From contig OY756972.1 of assembly GCA_963580455.1 (NCBI GenBank), forward strand, positions 18,491,001-18,555,000: 64,000 nt of DNA, read 5' to 3'. This document shows, one piece after another, positions 25,514 to 38,133 of this stretch. The position numbers and the translations under genes are program-made. Each line of letters opens with the position of its first letter. Position 1 is the first letter of the stretch. This stretch comes from Euonymus europaeus. Its lineage: Eukaryota; Streptophyta; Magnoliopsida; Celastrales; Celastraceae. Below the pieces are notes generated by a model. That model saw only the letters and a list, made by a program, of their open reading frames with translations. It did no database searches and had not been told where the DNA came from.

Positions 25514-25565
<52 letters not shown>

Positions 25566-26102
25566 AGAAGATGAAAGGTCATATTGAGTAAACTGTTCTA
25601 GAGGAGTAAAAAGATTAGAAGGAAGAAAATGTCGAGATATCAATGCAAACAACCACCTCACTGGTATTCTGAGCTCATTAGAGAGAGAAGAAACGTATAA
25701 TGCAAATTCGCGTTCCTCATAAAATCCAATCAGAAAAATTTGAGCCAAATTCGGTATCTACAAATAAAATAAATATATATAAGTAAGAGATTCAAATCAT
25801 ATCTATATGTTCTTTACATATACACAAAATCAATAAAAAGCTCACTCTTTTACAAGCAGAGATGGGATGGTGAACCATAGGCTGCCCAGCCAATGGAAAC
25901 AGAGGTTTTGGAGTATTGAACGAAAGAGGTCGAAATCGTGTCCCTTCAAAATCGACAAACAAGACCCTTAACAATTACGTGAATTGCCAATATGAACATT
26001 AACTAATACAGAGAACCAGAGAAGTTGAAGTGCAAAAACAGTACCTTTAGTTGGTCCACCCACCATGATAACAGCGACGACCTTCTCCTCCGAGCTCTCC
26101 AT
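21456..26102 (-). CDS. KJC1/KJC2-like: GDP-mannose pyrophosphorylase alpha-like protein (KONJAC type)
   Basis: Nucleotidyltransferase-like protein with a C-terminal left-handed beta-helix. In plants KONJAC proteins bind and stimulate the GDP-mannose pyrophosphorylase CYT1/VTC1, supporting glucomannan and ascorbate synthesis. Fifteen exons in coding order: 26102-26045, 25943-25846, 25757-25657, 25514-25436, 25299-25239, 25097-25051, 24931-24839, 24703-24613, 24248-24200, 23792-23673, 23587-23440, 23025-22933, 22823-22755, 21719-21677, 21556-21456. The joined frame is 1251 nt, 416 aa. Landmarks are the nucleotide-binding start [20 protein letters not shown] followed by [17 protein letters not shown], the [12 protein letters not shown] segment, the [12 protein letters not shown] region, and the hexapeptide-type turns [19 protein letters not shown] and [19 protein letters not shown]. 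It ends with DEIIL, typical of the family. GMPPA-type proteins are usually regarded as regulatory rather than catalytic subunits. Confidence 0.95.
25518..25561. repeat. (AT)21 microsatellite abutting a splice acceptor
   Basis: A pure AT dinucleotide run lies in intron 3 of the KONJAC-like gene. On the coding (minus) strand it ends directly at the AG of the acceptor of exon 4 (exon starts at 25514). No polypyrimidine tract separates the two. Confidence 0.95.
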
Positions 26103-26400
26103 CTCCAAAACCTCAGATCTAGAGATCAAGAACCTCCTATTCAGCTTAAACTCATACGCTATTTGTTCTAGTTTTTCCTTGATTGCAGGACAAGTAAAGT
26201 AGCTTCAGCGCCAGAGTGAAGAAACGTTGGCTAGGTTCAGATCTGGGTGTATGGTGCAGGACAGAAATCGATACTTTAAACCAGCTGTCCCCCCCGCCCA
26301 CACCTTTACGACTCTGGTTGGGTTTAACTGTCAATTAATAAATACTTTTAGATTGTTTGGGAGAAAACGAAACCTACAAGGACTGAATGTAAGAAAATAA
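26103..26400 (-). promoter_or_regulatory. Upstream region of the KONJAC-like gene
   Basis: Roughly 300 bases between the start codon and the truncated end of a copia retrotransposon. It must contain the 5' leader and core promoter. A C-rich patch (about 26287-26300) is present; no clear TATA box was assigned. Confidence 0.35.
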
Positions 26401-27982
26401 ATTAATAAAGAAAAACCACATAGACCCCCAACTACCGTTAGATGAATTAATGGGATTCAACACAGTATTTTCTTCTCTATTGTGCAAGAAACCCACGAGT
26501 GCTACTATCCACGGAGTCATGGAGATGAGCTGGGAGTGATTCTTCCCTGCCAAACTGAACATCCCGTAACACTATATCCAGAGGCTTTTTGCACCTTCCC
26601 CAACCAAAGTTATTTGCTTCTAAGAGATTTATTTCGAGGCAAGTCTTCTATGGGTGATTGGTTTTCTTACAGTGTGGACATGGTTGAAACCTCCATTTCT
26701 CTGATGAATCACGAGAACTTGCATTTTTAGCTAATTTTCATTTTCCAACCTTGTCTTTGAGATTGATTTTTGCCTTCCCTTGGAGATGAAGTGCTCCCCC
26801 TTATGCGTTGCTTGAAAAACTCTTTCTGTCACAACTTCATTCATGAGAGAAGACCTGGTGCTTGCGGCTTACTACAAAGCTCAGCTATAGTGAGTCTCTT
26901 CAGGTATGTGACCTTCCATTGCTGAGATCTTTGGCTCAAACAGGATTGGCAGGCTAATCAACATTTTCTCAACTATTTTGTAGTATGAGAAGTTCTCACC
27001 ATACACCAGCCTCATCTGGATCACCACCTCCATCAGCTTTGTTGAATACTCACTGTCCTTCATCTTCAACATTTCAAACTCTCTCTTGAGAGTTAAAAAG
27101 CCTCTGTTGTCTTACCTCTCACGGTCTTGGAACTCCTCGTACAACTTGTCCAATACAACCTTATAATTCTAGGAAACTCTATTTCATCAACTGCAGAATG
27201 GTTGATATTGAGAGCTTTGAAATTCTTTGTATAAGCTTCTGCATGAATCTTGATATGCAGTAGAGTTGGATTGTCTCTTAGAGATGTCTCATCGTACCCA
27301 TTTTCAACTATTTTCCATAGATTATGAACCTTCATGTTAAGGATTCTGGATAGCTGAGTCAGTCACTGTTTTGCCTCCTCTGTAATTATCTAGGACTCTA
27401 CCTTATGGGTTGTGTATTTAAACCCTGTTGTAAAGACACTTCAGCTTTAAGCTCAATACAATAGAATTACAAATCGTATCTCAAAGTTTAACTCATCGAG
27501 TAAGTTTTCAACTTGAATGCCCAAAAATCATAATTTTCACCCTTGAAAACAGAAGGTGGAGGCAAAGAAACATTGCTGGCCATGATGCAGCAGAAAAACC
27601 ACCTTTTTCTTCCCACAGATCCTTTTAAGAAGCAGGCTTTGATACCACTGAAATGAAATAGAACAACAGCACACACTCACGAACTCGCTAGTTCAGCTTG
27701 AACTAGATCAGAAACGAACGAGAAGAATCAATGTTTGGAGAAGCTATCTCTCATACTCATTCATCATCACAGCATTTCTTAGCTTACATCAACCTTTTAA
27801 AACATTTTTTAAAACACAAGCTTCTCCATAATACTCCAGAGAAGGACACATAAACATGCACAGTTAAGCAAGCCAACACAGACTAAACATAAAGCAAATA
27901 CAACACAATAAACAAACTTAAAACATAGATTGCACAAGAAAAGTCTCAATATTCTAACTTGAACAAATCTAACTCTTCAACA
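26400..27982 (-). mobile_element. Ty1/copia retrotransposon, 3'-truncated, with 5' LTR
   Basis: Read on the minus strand: a 334-bp LTR (27982-27649) starting TGTTGAAG and ending TTTCA; one base later the primer-binding site TGGTATCAAAGCC (27647-27635), a variant of the tRNA-Met type; then a copia gag frame beginning MASNVSLPPPSVFKGENYDF near 27580. The gag continues as NLWKIVENGYDETSLRDNPT, EMLKMKDSEYSTKLMEVV and KIVEKMLISLP, with several frame breaks. Homology fades near 26400 and no integrase, reverse transcriptase or 3' LTR follows, so the element is a dead fragment. The 157-bp insertion at 27336-27492 interrupts the gag. It lies between the KONJAC-like and CRK genes. Confidence 0.82.
27336..27492 (+). 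mobile_element. 157-bp nested insertion, solo-LTR-like
   Basis: This piece interrupts the copia gag between codons for KLKTYSM and KVHNLW; removing it and one copy of TCAT restores continuity. TCAT occurs on both sides (27332-27335 and 27493-27496), a 4-bp target duplication. The ends are inverted (GTTAA...TTAAC). Inside on the plus strand is a TATA-like TATTTAAA and an AT-rich tail. The size and TATA box suggest the solo LTR of a small retroelement, but a non-autonomous DNA element is not excluded. Confidence 0.6.
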
Positions 27983-28070
27983 TATTAATGACAAAAATGA
28001 GAAGGAAAAGAAGTGAAAAAAGGGGTTTGTGTAGAGCAGTCACTATTTTTTTTACTTCAAAATGTACAAG

Positions 28071-30709
<2,639 letters not shown>

Positions 30710-31343
30710 TCTGTGAATAAAAATTGAGAATGGAAGGACATGTATCTGTCAAGAAAACCATTATATACAGAACATGAGAAACAAGATGGTTGACCAATGG
30801 AGGAGATTTCTTTACTGTTCTTGACAACAAGGTTTTCTGTGATTGATGTGATCGAATATACAGAGCATGAATATTCGGTACTCTTGAAAATAAAAAATAA
30901 TTGATTGGACGGCAACATACATACATACATACAATTACTGCAGTTCAATAGAACTATAGAAGATTTTCTTTCCATCCAAACTTGTCAATAATGGAATTTA
31001 TATGATAAGTTTGACCCGTTTGTGTGTGTTACTTTACCTCAAGTGCAAAGCAATCCACAGGTAATAATTTTTGGGAAGTCTGAGTATCGAATGCATGATG
31101 ATCAGATGGTGTTTGAAACTTTTGAGTGAATGAAATGTAAGGCGATATAAAATAACAATCATAACAAATAACAAATAAGATGCAAGAAGAAAGTAAACAT
31201 GATCCAATTCAATTGTGAATTTACAATTATCAATTCAAGTAACAATGTATGATTTGATTAAATGATTAATTAAAAGCTCTAGCATCTAATACTTTATAGT
31301 CAAAGTTCAATTCTCATACTCAAGGTAATATTGCAAATACACA
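30710..31343 (-). promoter_or_regulatory. CRK upstream region with two W-boxes
   Basis: The promoter of the minus-strand CRK. Two TTGACC cores (30790-30795 and 31011-31016, plus-strand orientation) lie about 80 and 300 bases upstream of the start codon. TTGAC[C/T] is the WRKY-factor W-box and is frequent in defence-gene promoters. A short (CATA)n run is at 30919-30934. Functional use is inferred only. Confidence 0.5.
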
Positions 31344-31660
31344 ACCTTTTCTTTTGGTAATTGGGAAGGCCTCAGGCCGACATGCCACTATGTGATAGCC
31401 GACCCAATTTAAAACTCGGGGCAAAGCATACTCGCCCAAGCTCCCTGAAATGTCAGTACCGATTCGAAGCCCGGTGGTCTAGCAGAGTTTATCCCCTTGT
31501 AAGTGGACCACGGACCGAAGCCTTATGTCATTATAGACCAACCTACACATAAGGAACTCCTGAGAAATCCACCAATGAGTTTCAAAGGCTCGACGTCAGA
31601 CACTTTTAAACTTTTGGTTCGAAGAGGTAACCAACTGAGCTATTGCCTAGATGTTGCACG
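31344..31660 (-). mobile_element. SINE-like retroposon
   Basis: On the minus strand the unit begins near a pol III A-box-like TAGCTCAGTTGG (31642-31631), followed closely by TTCGAACC. It ends in GGCCTTCCCAATTACC followed by AAAAGAAAAGG (about 31368-31344), a 3' tail seen in plant SINEs. The gap between A-box and B-box is too short for a normal tRNA head, so the head has probably suffered a deletion. It has no coding capacity. Confidence 0.55.
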
Positions 31661-32242
31661 CACAACCATGAAGAATGAAATTGTGTTATATCAACCAATC
31701 ATGCAAGCGCAATGAAAAGTGGACATGAAAACTTCAACACAAATATAGAGGTGATAGCCTCTTTGATCTACAATGAAAGCTTAATTAATGGCAGTACCTA
31801 ATATTATGGATTAATGTTAGTAACAAGGCTTGGGTTTACTAACACCCTAGTTCCACATTCAGGCTATGCTTGACATGAGGATTGTGAGGGATTGGATTGG
31901 GAGGAGTTCATAAAAGCGAATCATTACTTCGTATTTATAAGGGTTGGGAGGGTTTATGTGAACAAACACTTCACAACCTCTCATTTTTTATATGAGTTCG
32001 TGAACTCCTCCGAACATCTTAAAGTGTTCGCATCAAGTAAGGAATCAGAGGGGTTTACTTGTTCACGAATCCCTCCCAACTCTCTAACCATGGCCTCAAA
32101 AATCAATTTATTATAACTCTTATCATATTCATTCTGCAATAATCAATAATCAATAATCAACTCACACATCTGATAATTATTATGCAGTTAAGTCAAGCAA
32201 TTAGGAAAATCATTACAAGCATAAATTGGACCTTTACACTAT
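31661..32242. other. Intergenic DNA with imperfect fold-back
   Basis: No gene is seen. A loosely inverted pair (TTGGGAGGAGTTCATAAA near 31900 and its approximate complement near 32060-32080) suggests an old MITE, but the arms are too diverged to set boundaries. Confidence 0.3.
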
Positions 32243-32843
32243 GTTTGGGAGAGGAGGGAAAATGAGGGGAGGAAGAATTTAGAGGTAAAAGTGATGGAAA
32301 ATGAAAAGAGATGGTGTTTGGAAGAGATAAAAAAAAATTTAAAGTAAAATTTGTGTGTAAAATAGTGGTGGGTCCCATATATTTTTTTCCTTCAAAATTG
32401 GGGAGAAAACCGGGTGAAAGTTGTAGAAATGGTGGATCCCGCGTGAGAATTACATTTCTGCCCTCCAGTGGATGTACATGTTTTTATGGCAGGCGGGTCC
32501 CACTGCATAATAGGCGGGTCCCACCGCATATTATATTATATATATATTACAGAAAAATATAATATAATATAATTTATATATAAAGTATAAATATATATAA
32601 TAATAATATATATAAATAAATATATATATAATATATGTATATATATCAAAATTTACCTCTAGGATAACATGATAAATTTATATAAATCTTACAAATCATA
32701 AAAATATACTTTTTCATTTTTCCTTCCCCTAATTGTTAACTATCCAAACAAGATAAAGTAAAATTAACTTTCCATCCCCTCCCCTCCCCTCCATTTTCCA
32801 TTCCTCTCAAAAATTTCTTCCCCTCCCCTCCTCATTCCCAAAG
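32243..32843. mobile_element. Purine/pyrimidine-asymmetric MITE
   Basis: The left end is purine-rich (TTTGGGAGAGGAGGGAAAAT and on, 32244 onward). The right end is the matching pyrimidine-rich complement (CCCCTCCCCTCCTCATTCCC then AAAG, ending 32843). The interior is extremely AT-rich (ATAATATAT runs, about 32535-32650). The inverted ends share TTTGGGA at the very tip and G/A-rich blocks within. The target duplication is not clear. Confidence 0.65.
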
Positions 32844-33994
32844 AATACATTAGACTATTGATGAATGCTTGGAAGACAACAAACCGTATATTATATTATG
32901 AAGGAAAACCAGGCGGACAGTTCGGTGAAGACAAATATCACACCTTAACCAAATTACACGGTTGAGTTGACTATAGATAAATTATTTCAATCGGATAATT
33001 CATGCTTCAACATATAAATGTAAAAATGGCAATAATGGAAGGGTGGGTCCACTAATAGTGTTGACTTTCGTAGATAAACCTAAAACCAATCATTCTTTAG
33101 GGAGATCGCCAAGTAAAAAGAATAAGCAAAATTAAAGATGCAATTTTAGCAGATCTTTGCGGACGACACTAATTTATACTTTACTAATTTTTTAAGAATG
33201 TGCAGAATATGATTTTTTTTCCCTATTTAGTTGGGAGGGTAAAGTTTATACCCCAGTTTATGAAGCTGGTTCATGTTAAGACAGTCAACCATATGAGATA
33301 TTCTAGCTTGTTATGTTAGCTTACTATACTCAATATACTTACGTTTATTGAACGGACTTTTAAAATTGTACAAAATTCATTCCAATACTCATTCATTTTA
33401 TTGTTAAATTACTTTAAATATCCTTATTAGTAAATTGACGGTTTTACTCTAGCACTACTAAATACCTACTCTGTTTAAAGTAACTTAATTAAATCCGAAT
33501 TGAATTTTCAAATGTCGTAATTGATTATATTCGAATTAGTTTAAATATGAACAAGTAAATCAAACAATAATTTAATCCGGATTAGGATTCGAACAAACCT
33601 AAATCTAACAAACCTTTTGTGTTTGAACCGCATTTTGGACATTATAATATTTTTCAAACTAATTTTATTCGGATCCTACGTAATTTTGCTTTCCCTAATA
33701 TGTGAGCTACGAGTTACTTTTGTTTGTGATTAGAATGTTGGGCCAAAGGCCTTGTTCTCATTAGGCCCAATAGAGGTGTTTCAAGACAACTAACAATAAT
33801 TACACAAAACCGCGCCTCTAGATCTGAATTTGAATTCCCGCGATCCAAATGCGCTGAAACCCCGCTGGTGATCCGAGCCCACTTTTGAATATCCAAAAGC
33901 CGCCAAAGAAAATCACTCTCTCCCTCCCGTCAACGGTCCTTCCCCCTGTGAAAATTTTGAAACAAATTTGATTTTCTCGCAGCTCTTCAAGAAA
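32844..33994 (+). promoter_or_regulatory. Upstream region of the E2F-like gene
   Basis: This 1.15-kb region contains a diverged copy (about 33490-33650) of a repeat also present at 37847 and 63117, then the promoter and leader of the DEL gene. ATTCCCGC at 33834-33841 fits the E2F consensus WTTSSCSS and lies about 155 bases before the start codon. Confidence 0.45.
33490..33650 (+). repeat. Dispersed hAT-like repeat, copy 1
   Basis: Contains GTAATTGATTATATTCGAATTAG and AGTAAATCAAACAATAATTTAATCC-type sequence (quoted in part), aligned by eye with copies at 37847 and 63117. Terminal repeats are not preserved. It lies about 350 bases upstream of the DEL start codon. Confidence 0.5.
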
Positions 33995-36956
33995 ATGTCC
34001 TCGATTGTTTCTCGAGAATCTGATTCCGGCGACAAACAATTTTACTCCAGAAAAGAAAAATCCCTGGGACTCTTGTGCTCCAAGTACATCTCTCTCCCTC
34101 TCTTGTGCGATTATACGAGAAGCTAATTTATTATTAATTTAACTTGGATTTAGTTGAATTTTCTTCTTTTGTGTTTTTAAGTTTCTTGAGGTTATACAAT
34201 AGTGATGGCGTTCAATTGATTGGGCTGGATGATGCTGCTACCCGATTAGGTCTGGATCTGATCCCTTTGTCGTTCATTTATATTTTCTTTGGTTTTCGTC
34301 TTGAGATCATTAAGAGAAGAAAAGTGCATGTTTTGGTTTCAGTCTGTTGAAAATAGACTAGACCTAACTGAATTAAGCAATTAAGCAAAGACGATTGTAA
34401 AATATGCAGTTCGAAGATTTTACTTCTGAGTTCAATTTCTTTTTTGGGTTCCATGTAAGTCATCTGTTTGAATTTGCAGGAGTGGAGCGCCGCCGGATAT
34501 ATGATGTGGTCAATATATTGGAGAGCGTAGGAGTAAGATCTGTAGTTCTATATATGATTTTTTGTTTGAAATTTGAGTTATAAGTTTCGTGTTTTATCCC
34601 TCTATAGAGTTCAATAGCAAGAGCTGATTGGGTGTTGGGTTCTTCAGGTTGTAGCTAGAAAACAAAAGAACCAATACTCGTGGAGGGGTTTTGAAGCAAT
34701 TCCTCTGGCCTTGAAGGATCTTAAGGTCTATATTACGAATGTCATCTCTCTCTTCAAGTTAAGTGTATTAATTGAAAAGCTTCTCACTTTCTTCTTATAT
34801 ACATTTTTTTCCTGGTTTTAGAAAGAAGGTTTGAGAGAGAATTTTGGCGCTTCAGGTTGCTGTAACTCTTCACAGGTATTTTACATTCAATGCTCATTTG
34901 CCTTAAGAAACACCAAGTTATACTGTCTATTTTTTTTTATGTAAACAGCTTGCATTTTTAAGTTGATTGAACTCAACTTCAAATTGTAGTTTAGTTTTCA
35001 ATTCTTTCATGGAGAAGAAATGAATTTCATTCTAAATTTCTGATGCAACAAAAAAAGAAGAAAAAAAGGGGGTGTTTTTAAGATATTTCATCCCTTTCAG
35101 TTTCAGCTATAGTTTTTGAGTTTTTTTATAGGGTTCAAGCGACAATGAAAATGAAGACGCTTCCAGTGCAAAAAATGAAGGGCAGAAGAATTCTTCAGCA
35201 TTTTTTAAAACTGGTAATAAGCTTATGTTGTTTCTCTAAAATTTTATTTCACCAAATAGTTTACCTTACCATTCATTTACTTATTTTAGTCATCTAAATT
35301 TTTAAATCAAATCAATCTCACTCCCAGATTAAAATGACAAGCTGAAACTGGACTTAATATTAGAATTTTGGATTTTAATTTACTGAATGATTGTGTTTGT
35401 TTGTATAGACAGCAAAAGAGAAAAATCATTGTGGCTTCTCTCTCAAAACTTTGTGAAGCTTTTCCTTTGTTCACATGTAAGTTTGCATTCTTGTATTAAT
35501 TCCTCAATGGATTATGCAATTTTTTTCACTTATTATTTTCCTCTCCTATTTTGCTCATACACGTATTCTTTTGATTAGGTGGACATGATAACACTTGACA
35601 ATGCTGCAAGGGCATTGCTTGGTGATGGCTATGGTTCAACAGCTATGAGAAGTAGTGCCTAATCCTCATTATCTTTCTGCTGAATTTTCTGAAAAATATA
35701 TATTGTTAACCACTGATTGACCCTTTTTATCGTATAATCTGCAGCAAAAGTTAGGCGACTATATGACATTACTAATGTTTTTTCATCCATGAATCTAATT
35801 GAGAAGGTAATATATATACATTCCCTGAACCATATATTATGCAGAATGAAAGAATATAAAGTGAAATATTTTGTTCTTATCAGACATAGATTTGACTAAT
35901 ATGCAGACCCATCATCCGGACAGCAGGAAACCAGCAATTAGGTGGTTGGGATGGAGAGGAAAAGCCAGTTGTGGATCTGGGAGTGCTTTGAATCTGAAGG
36001 AAACAAAGAAGAGGGAATTTGGGATTGAGATTACAAACTCCAACTTAAAGAGAAGGAAGGAGGATTCGTTAATGGCTTGGAGATTAAGTTCGGTGGAGAA
36101 TGCTCCAAAGCATATTAGAGAGTATGATAGTGAGAACAAGCATATTAAGATAAAATCAGAGCCGCAATCAAAAAATAGCCCAAAGGATTTTGTGTTTGGC
36201 CCTTTTAGTCCAGTCAGTAGGCCTGGACATGGTAAATCTGGAGAAAAACTTGTGAGACGAGTTCAGGACTGGGAGACCTTGGCTTCTACCCACTCTCCTC
36301 GGTATTGCAATCAAGGTACCTTCGTGTTTCTTACAGAGTTTTCTTTCTGGTCTATGCATGGTTGGTCAATATGGCATTGTTAAACTCTAGCATCAACCTC
36401 AGGGTTTGATCAAACATAATACTTTCTTTGTCGAGGTTACTGCCACTGTTTTTGTAAATTTGGTATAGTATGCTTTTTCCTAAGCAAGGAATGGCTTCCA
36501 ATATTTACATGATCTTCTAGAACCATTTTCTGACTTCATTGGAAACAAGCAATTCATGTTTTTGAAGTAAAAATTCACCAATGTCAATAGTTAGCTTCAT
36601 GCTTCATGATGTGCATAAGTTAGCCGTCAAACAACTAGCTACTTATTCTTGGACCCGACCAAGCAAGCAGTACCCACTTTATGGAGTTTTCCCTTAGCTT
36701 TCTCATTGTTAAATTGGGCTATCGAGATCCATCTTTATACATGCACTAGGCTTTGTCAGGTCTATACAGCAATTTCACTTACATCTCATCTATTATATGC
36801 TGCATATCCAAATGTTGGAGTAACTAATCTGAAGAAGGTTTTCTCAATTGTGTGGCAGCTATGAGTAAACTTTTTGGGCATTATATGGAGGCATGGAAAT
36901 CATGGCACATTGAAATTGCTGGAAAAGAAAAGAGAAAGATGAATCCTGGTGAATGA
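33995..36956 (+). CDS. DEL2/DEL3-like: DP-E2F-like (DEL) atypical E2F transcription factor
   Basis: Atypical E2F that binds DNA as a monomer through two winged-helix domains and represses targets without a DP partner. Eleven exons: 33995-34083, 34182-34249, 34480-34532, 34648-34725, 34822-34875, 35132-35213, 35409-35476, 35579-35651, 35745-35806, 35907-36315, 36859-36956. The joined frame is 1134 nt, 377 aa. Domain 1 (about residues 22-92) has LCSNFLRLYN, LDDAATRLGVERRRIYDVVN and QYSWRGF. Domain 2 (about 143-225) has SLWLLSQNFVKLFL, LDNAARALLG, KVRRLYDITNVFSS and RWLGWRGK. There is no DP-dimerisation, marked-box or retinoblastoma-binding region, as expected. Length fits DEL2/DEL3 (about 355-360 aa) better than DEL1 (about 400 aa), and recalled gene order also favours DEL2/DEL3. 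In Arabidopsis these paralogues are linked to proliferation and cell expansion. Confidence 0.94.
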
Positions 36957-37380
36957 CCAAGTGATCTTGTTCAACAGACGTAAACATCTTCTTTCCCGTT
37001 TTCTTTCTGGCTTACACAGATGTATGTATCGCATTTTTGTTGGATGCATTTTCTTGATGCTACCACCTGAAGAGCGGTTAACCTCCTTGCACTCATTGAT
37101 TGATACATTATACTAGTGATGGGTTTGTCTCCTTGGTTTAAAATTTAAATCTCGTCTTTTCATCGGAGTCAGAATTTAGCATTTAGATATTTGCTGTCCT
37201 TGATGAATCAGGGACTGCAGAATTTACCCATCAAAGTTTTGTTTAAGTCTAAGCCATATTGTCAGCATTTTTCTCTCGACTTCTAGCACTATAGCAATAG
37301 ACGAGTCCAACAAGAGAGTGAAACTGTTTTAGCTTTTCATAGAAATCTCACAGCGACAGGATGTGAGGATTCAATGTTGC
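36957..37380. other. 3' flank of the DEL gene
   Basis: Probably the 3' untranslated region followed by intergenic DNA up to the TRIM insertion. Nothing else was recognised. Confidence 0.4.
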
Positions 37381-37385
37381 TTATA

Positions 37386-37702
37386 TGTCAAACCTCCCAC
37401 GTCGGCTAGGTAGTAGGGTCTTTTGAATTTGTATATAAATGCAAGTTTCTCCTCTTTCTAATAAGGTATTTTAAGGGAGAACAAAGGTGACTCAAATTTA
37501 TTACATGATATTGGAACTTTAATGCCTAGTATGATGTGGATCTCGTTCATTTGCACTTGTTGGGCTAATTGATTTCATTTCGTTAGTTTTGCTTAGTCCA
37601 CGCGTGAGCAGTGTCAATCCTTCCACATCGGTTAGCTGGGGACTCTTCTCCCTTTCATAAAGCCTATTGAGGGGTGAACAAGGGTGATTATCGTTTATTA
37701 CA
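37386..37702 (+). mobile_element. TRIM (terminal-repeat retrotransposon in miniature)
   Basis: Two diverged direct repeats beginning TGTCAAACCTCCCACGTCGG (37386-37505) and TGTCAATCCTTCCACATCGG (37612-37702), each ending TTACA. Both repeats share a GGGAGAACAAAGGTGA / GGGGTGAACAAGGGTGA block. Right after the first repeat, TGATATTGGAACTTT resembles the TGGTATCAGAGC primer-binding site. The internal region is only 106 bp and has no coding capacity. The element is flanked by a perfect 5-bp duplication TTATA (37381-37385 and 37703-37707), the hallmark of LTR-element integration. Confidence 0.85.
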
Positions 37703-37846
37703 TTATAACGAGTTCTCTTTTTTATCAAAATTGTTAAGTGAGACATTTAAAAGAAAGTTTAATGTATTCACGAAAATTGATAAATAAAAAAATCAATATT
37801 ATTGATGTGAGGGGCTTTCAATTGAAGGGATCCTAGTCCCTTAGAT

Positions 37847-38133
37847 CAGGGGTGGCAAAAATCTGATTTTGGGTTGATCTGGGTTGGATAACATATGATG
37901 TTTAGTTGTTTATGAGATGTTTCAATGTTTTACTTGGATTAGTTTGGATATTCAGACATACTTAATTGATTATTCTTAGATTTGTTTAAATTTGACAAAT
38001 AAATCGAAAAATAATTCAATTCGGGTTAGGGTTTGGCAACTAAATTGAAAAATTACTTAATTGTTACATGTTTTGTTTTAGTTGATTTGGAAAATCGGAG
38101 TCTAGTATAAACATATTACAGTATAGTTTTGGG
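37847..38133. repeat. Dispersed hAT-like repeat, copy 2
   Basis: Starts CAGGGGTGGCAAAA, a typical hAT terminal motif. Its body (with TTAATTGATTATTCTTAGAT and AATAAATCGAAAAATAATTC) is homologous to 33490-33650 and to 63117-63465. It is apparently interrupted by the GC-rich MITE at 38134; the right-hand remainder after 38606 is too diverged to delimit. Confidence 0.55.

Noticed and set aside
26045..26102. KONJAC-like gene as a catalytic GDP-mannose pyrophosphorylase (CYT1/VTC1)
   Set aside because: The N-terminal signature [13 protein letters not shown] and the length of 416 aa fit the alpha (GMPPA/KONJAC) type, not the roughly 360-aa catalytic beta type.
33995..36956. DEL1 (E2Fe) identity for the atypical E2F
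   Set aside because: Length and recalled neighbourhood (GMII and SNL) favour DEL2/DEL3. A tree is needed to settle it.
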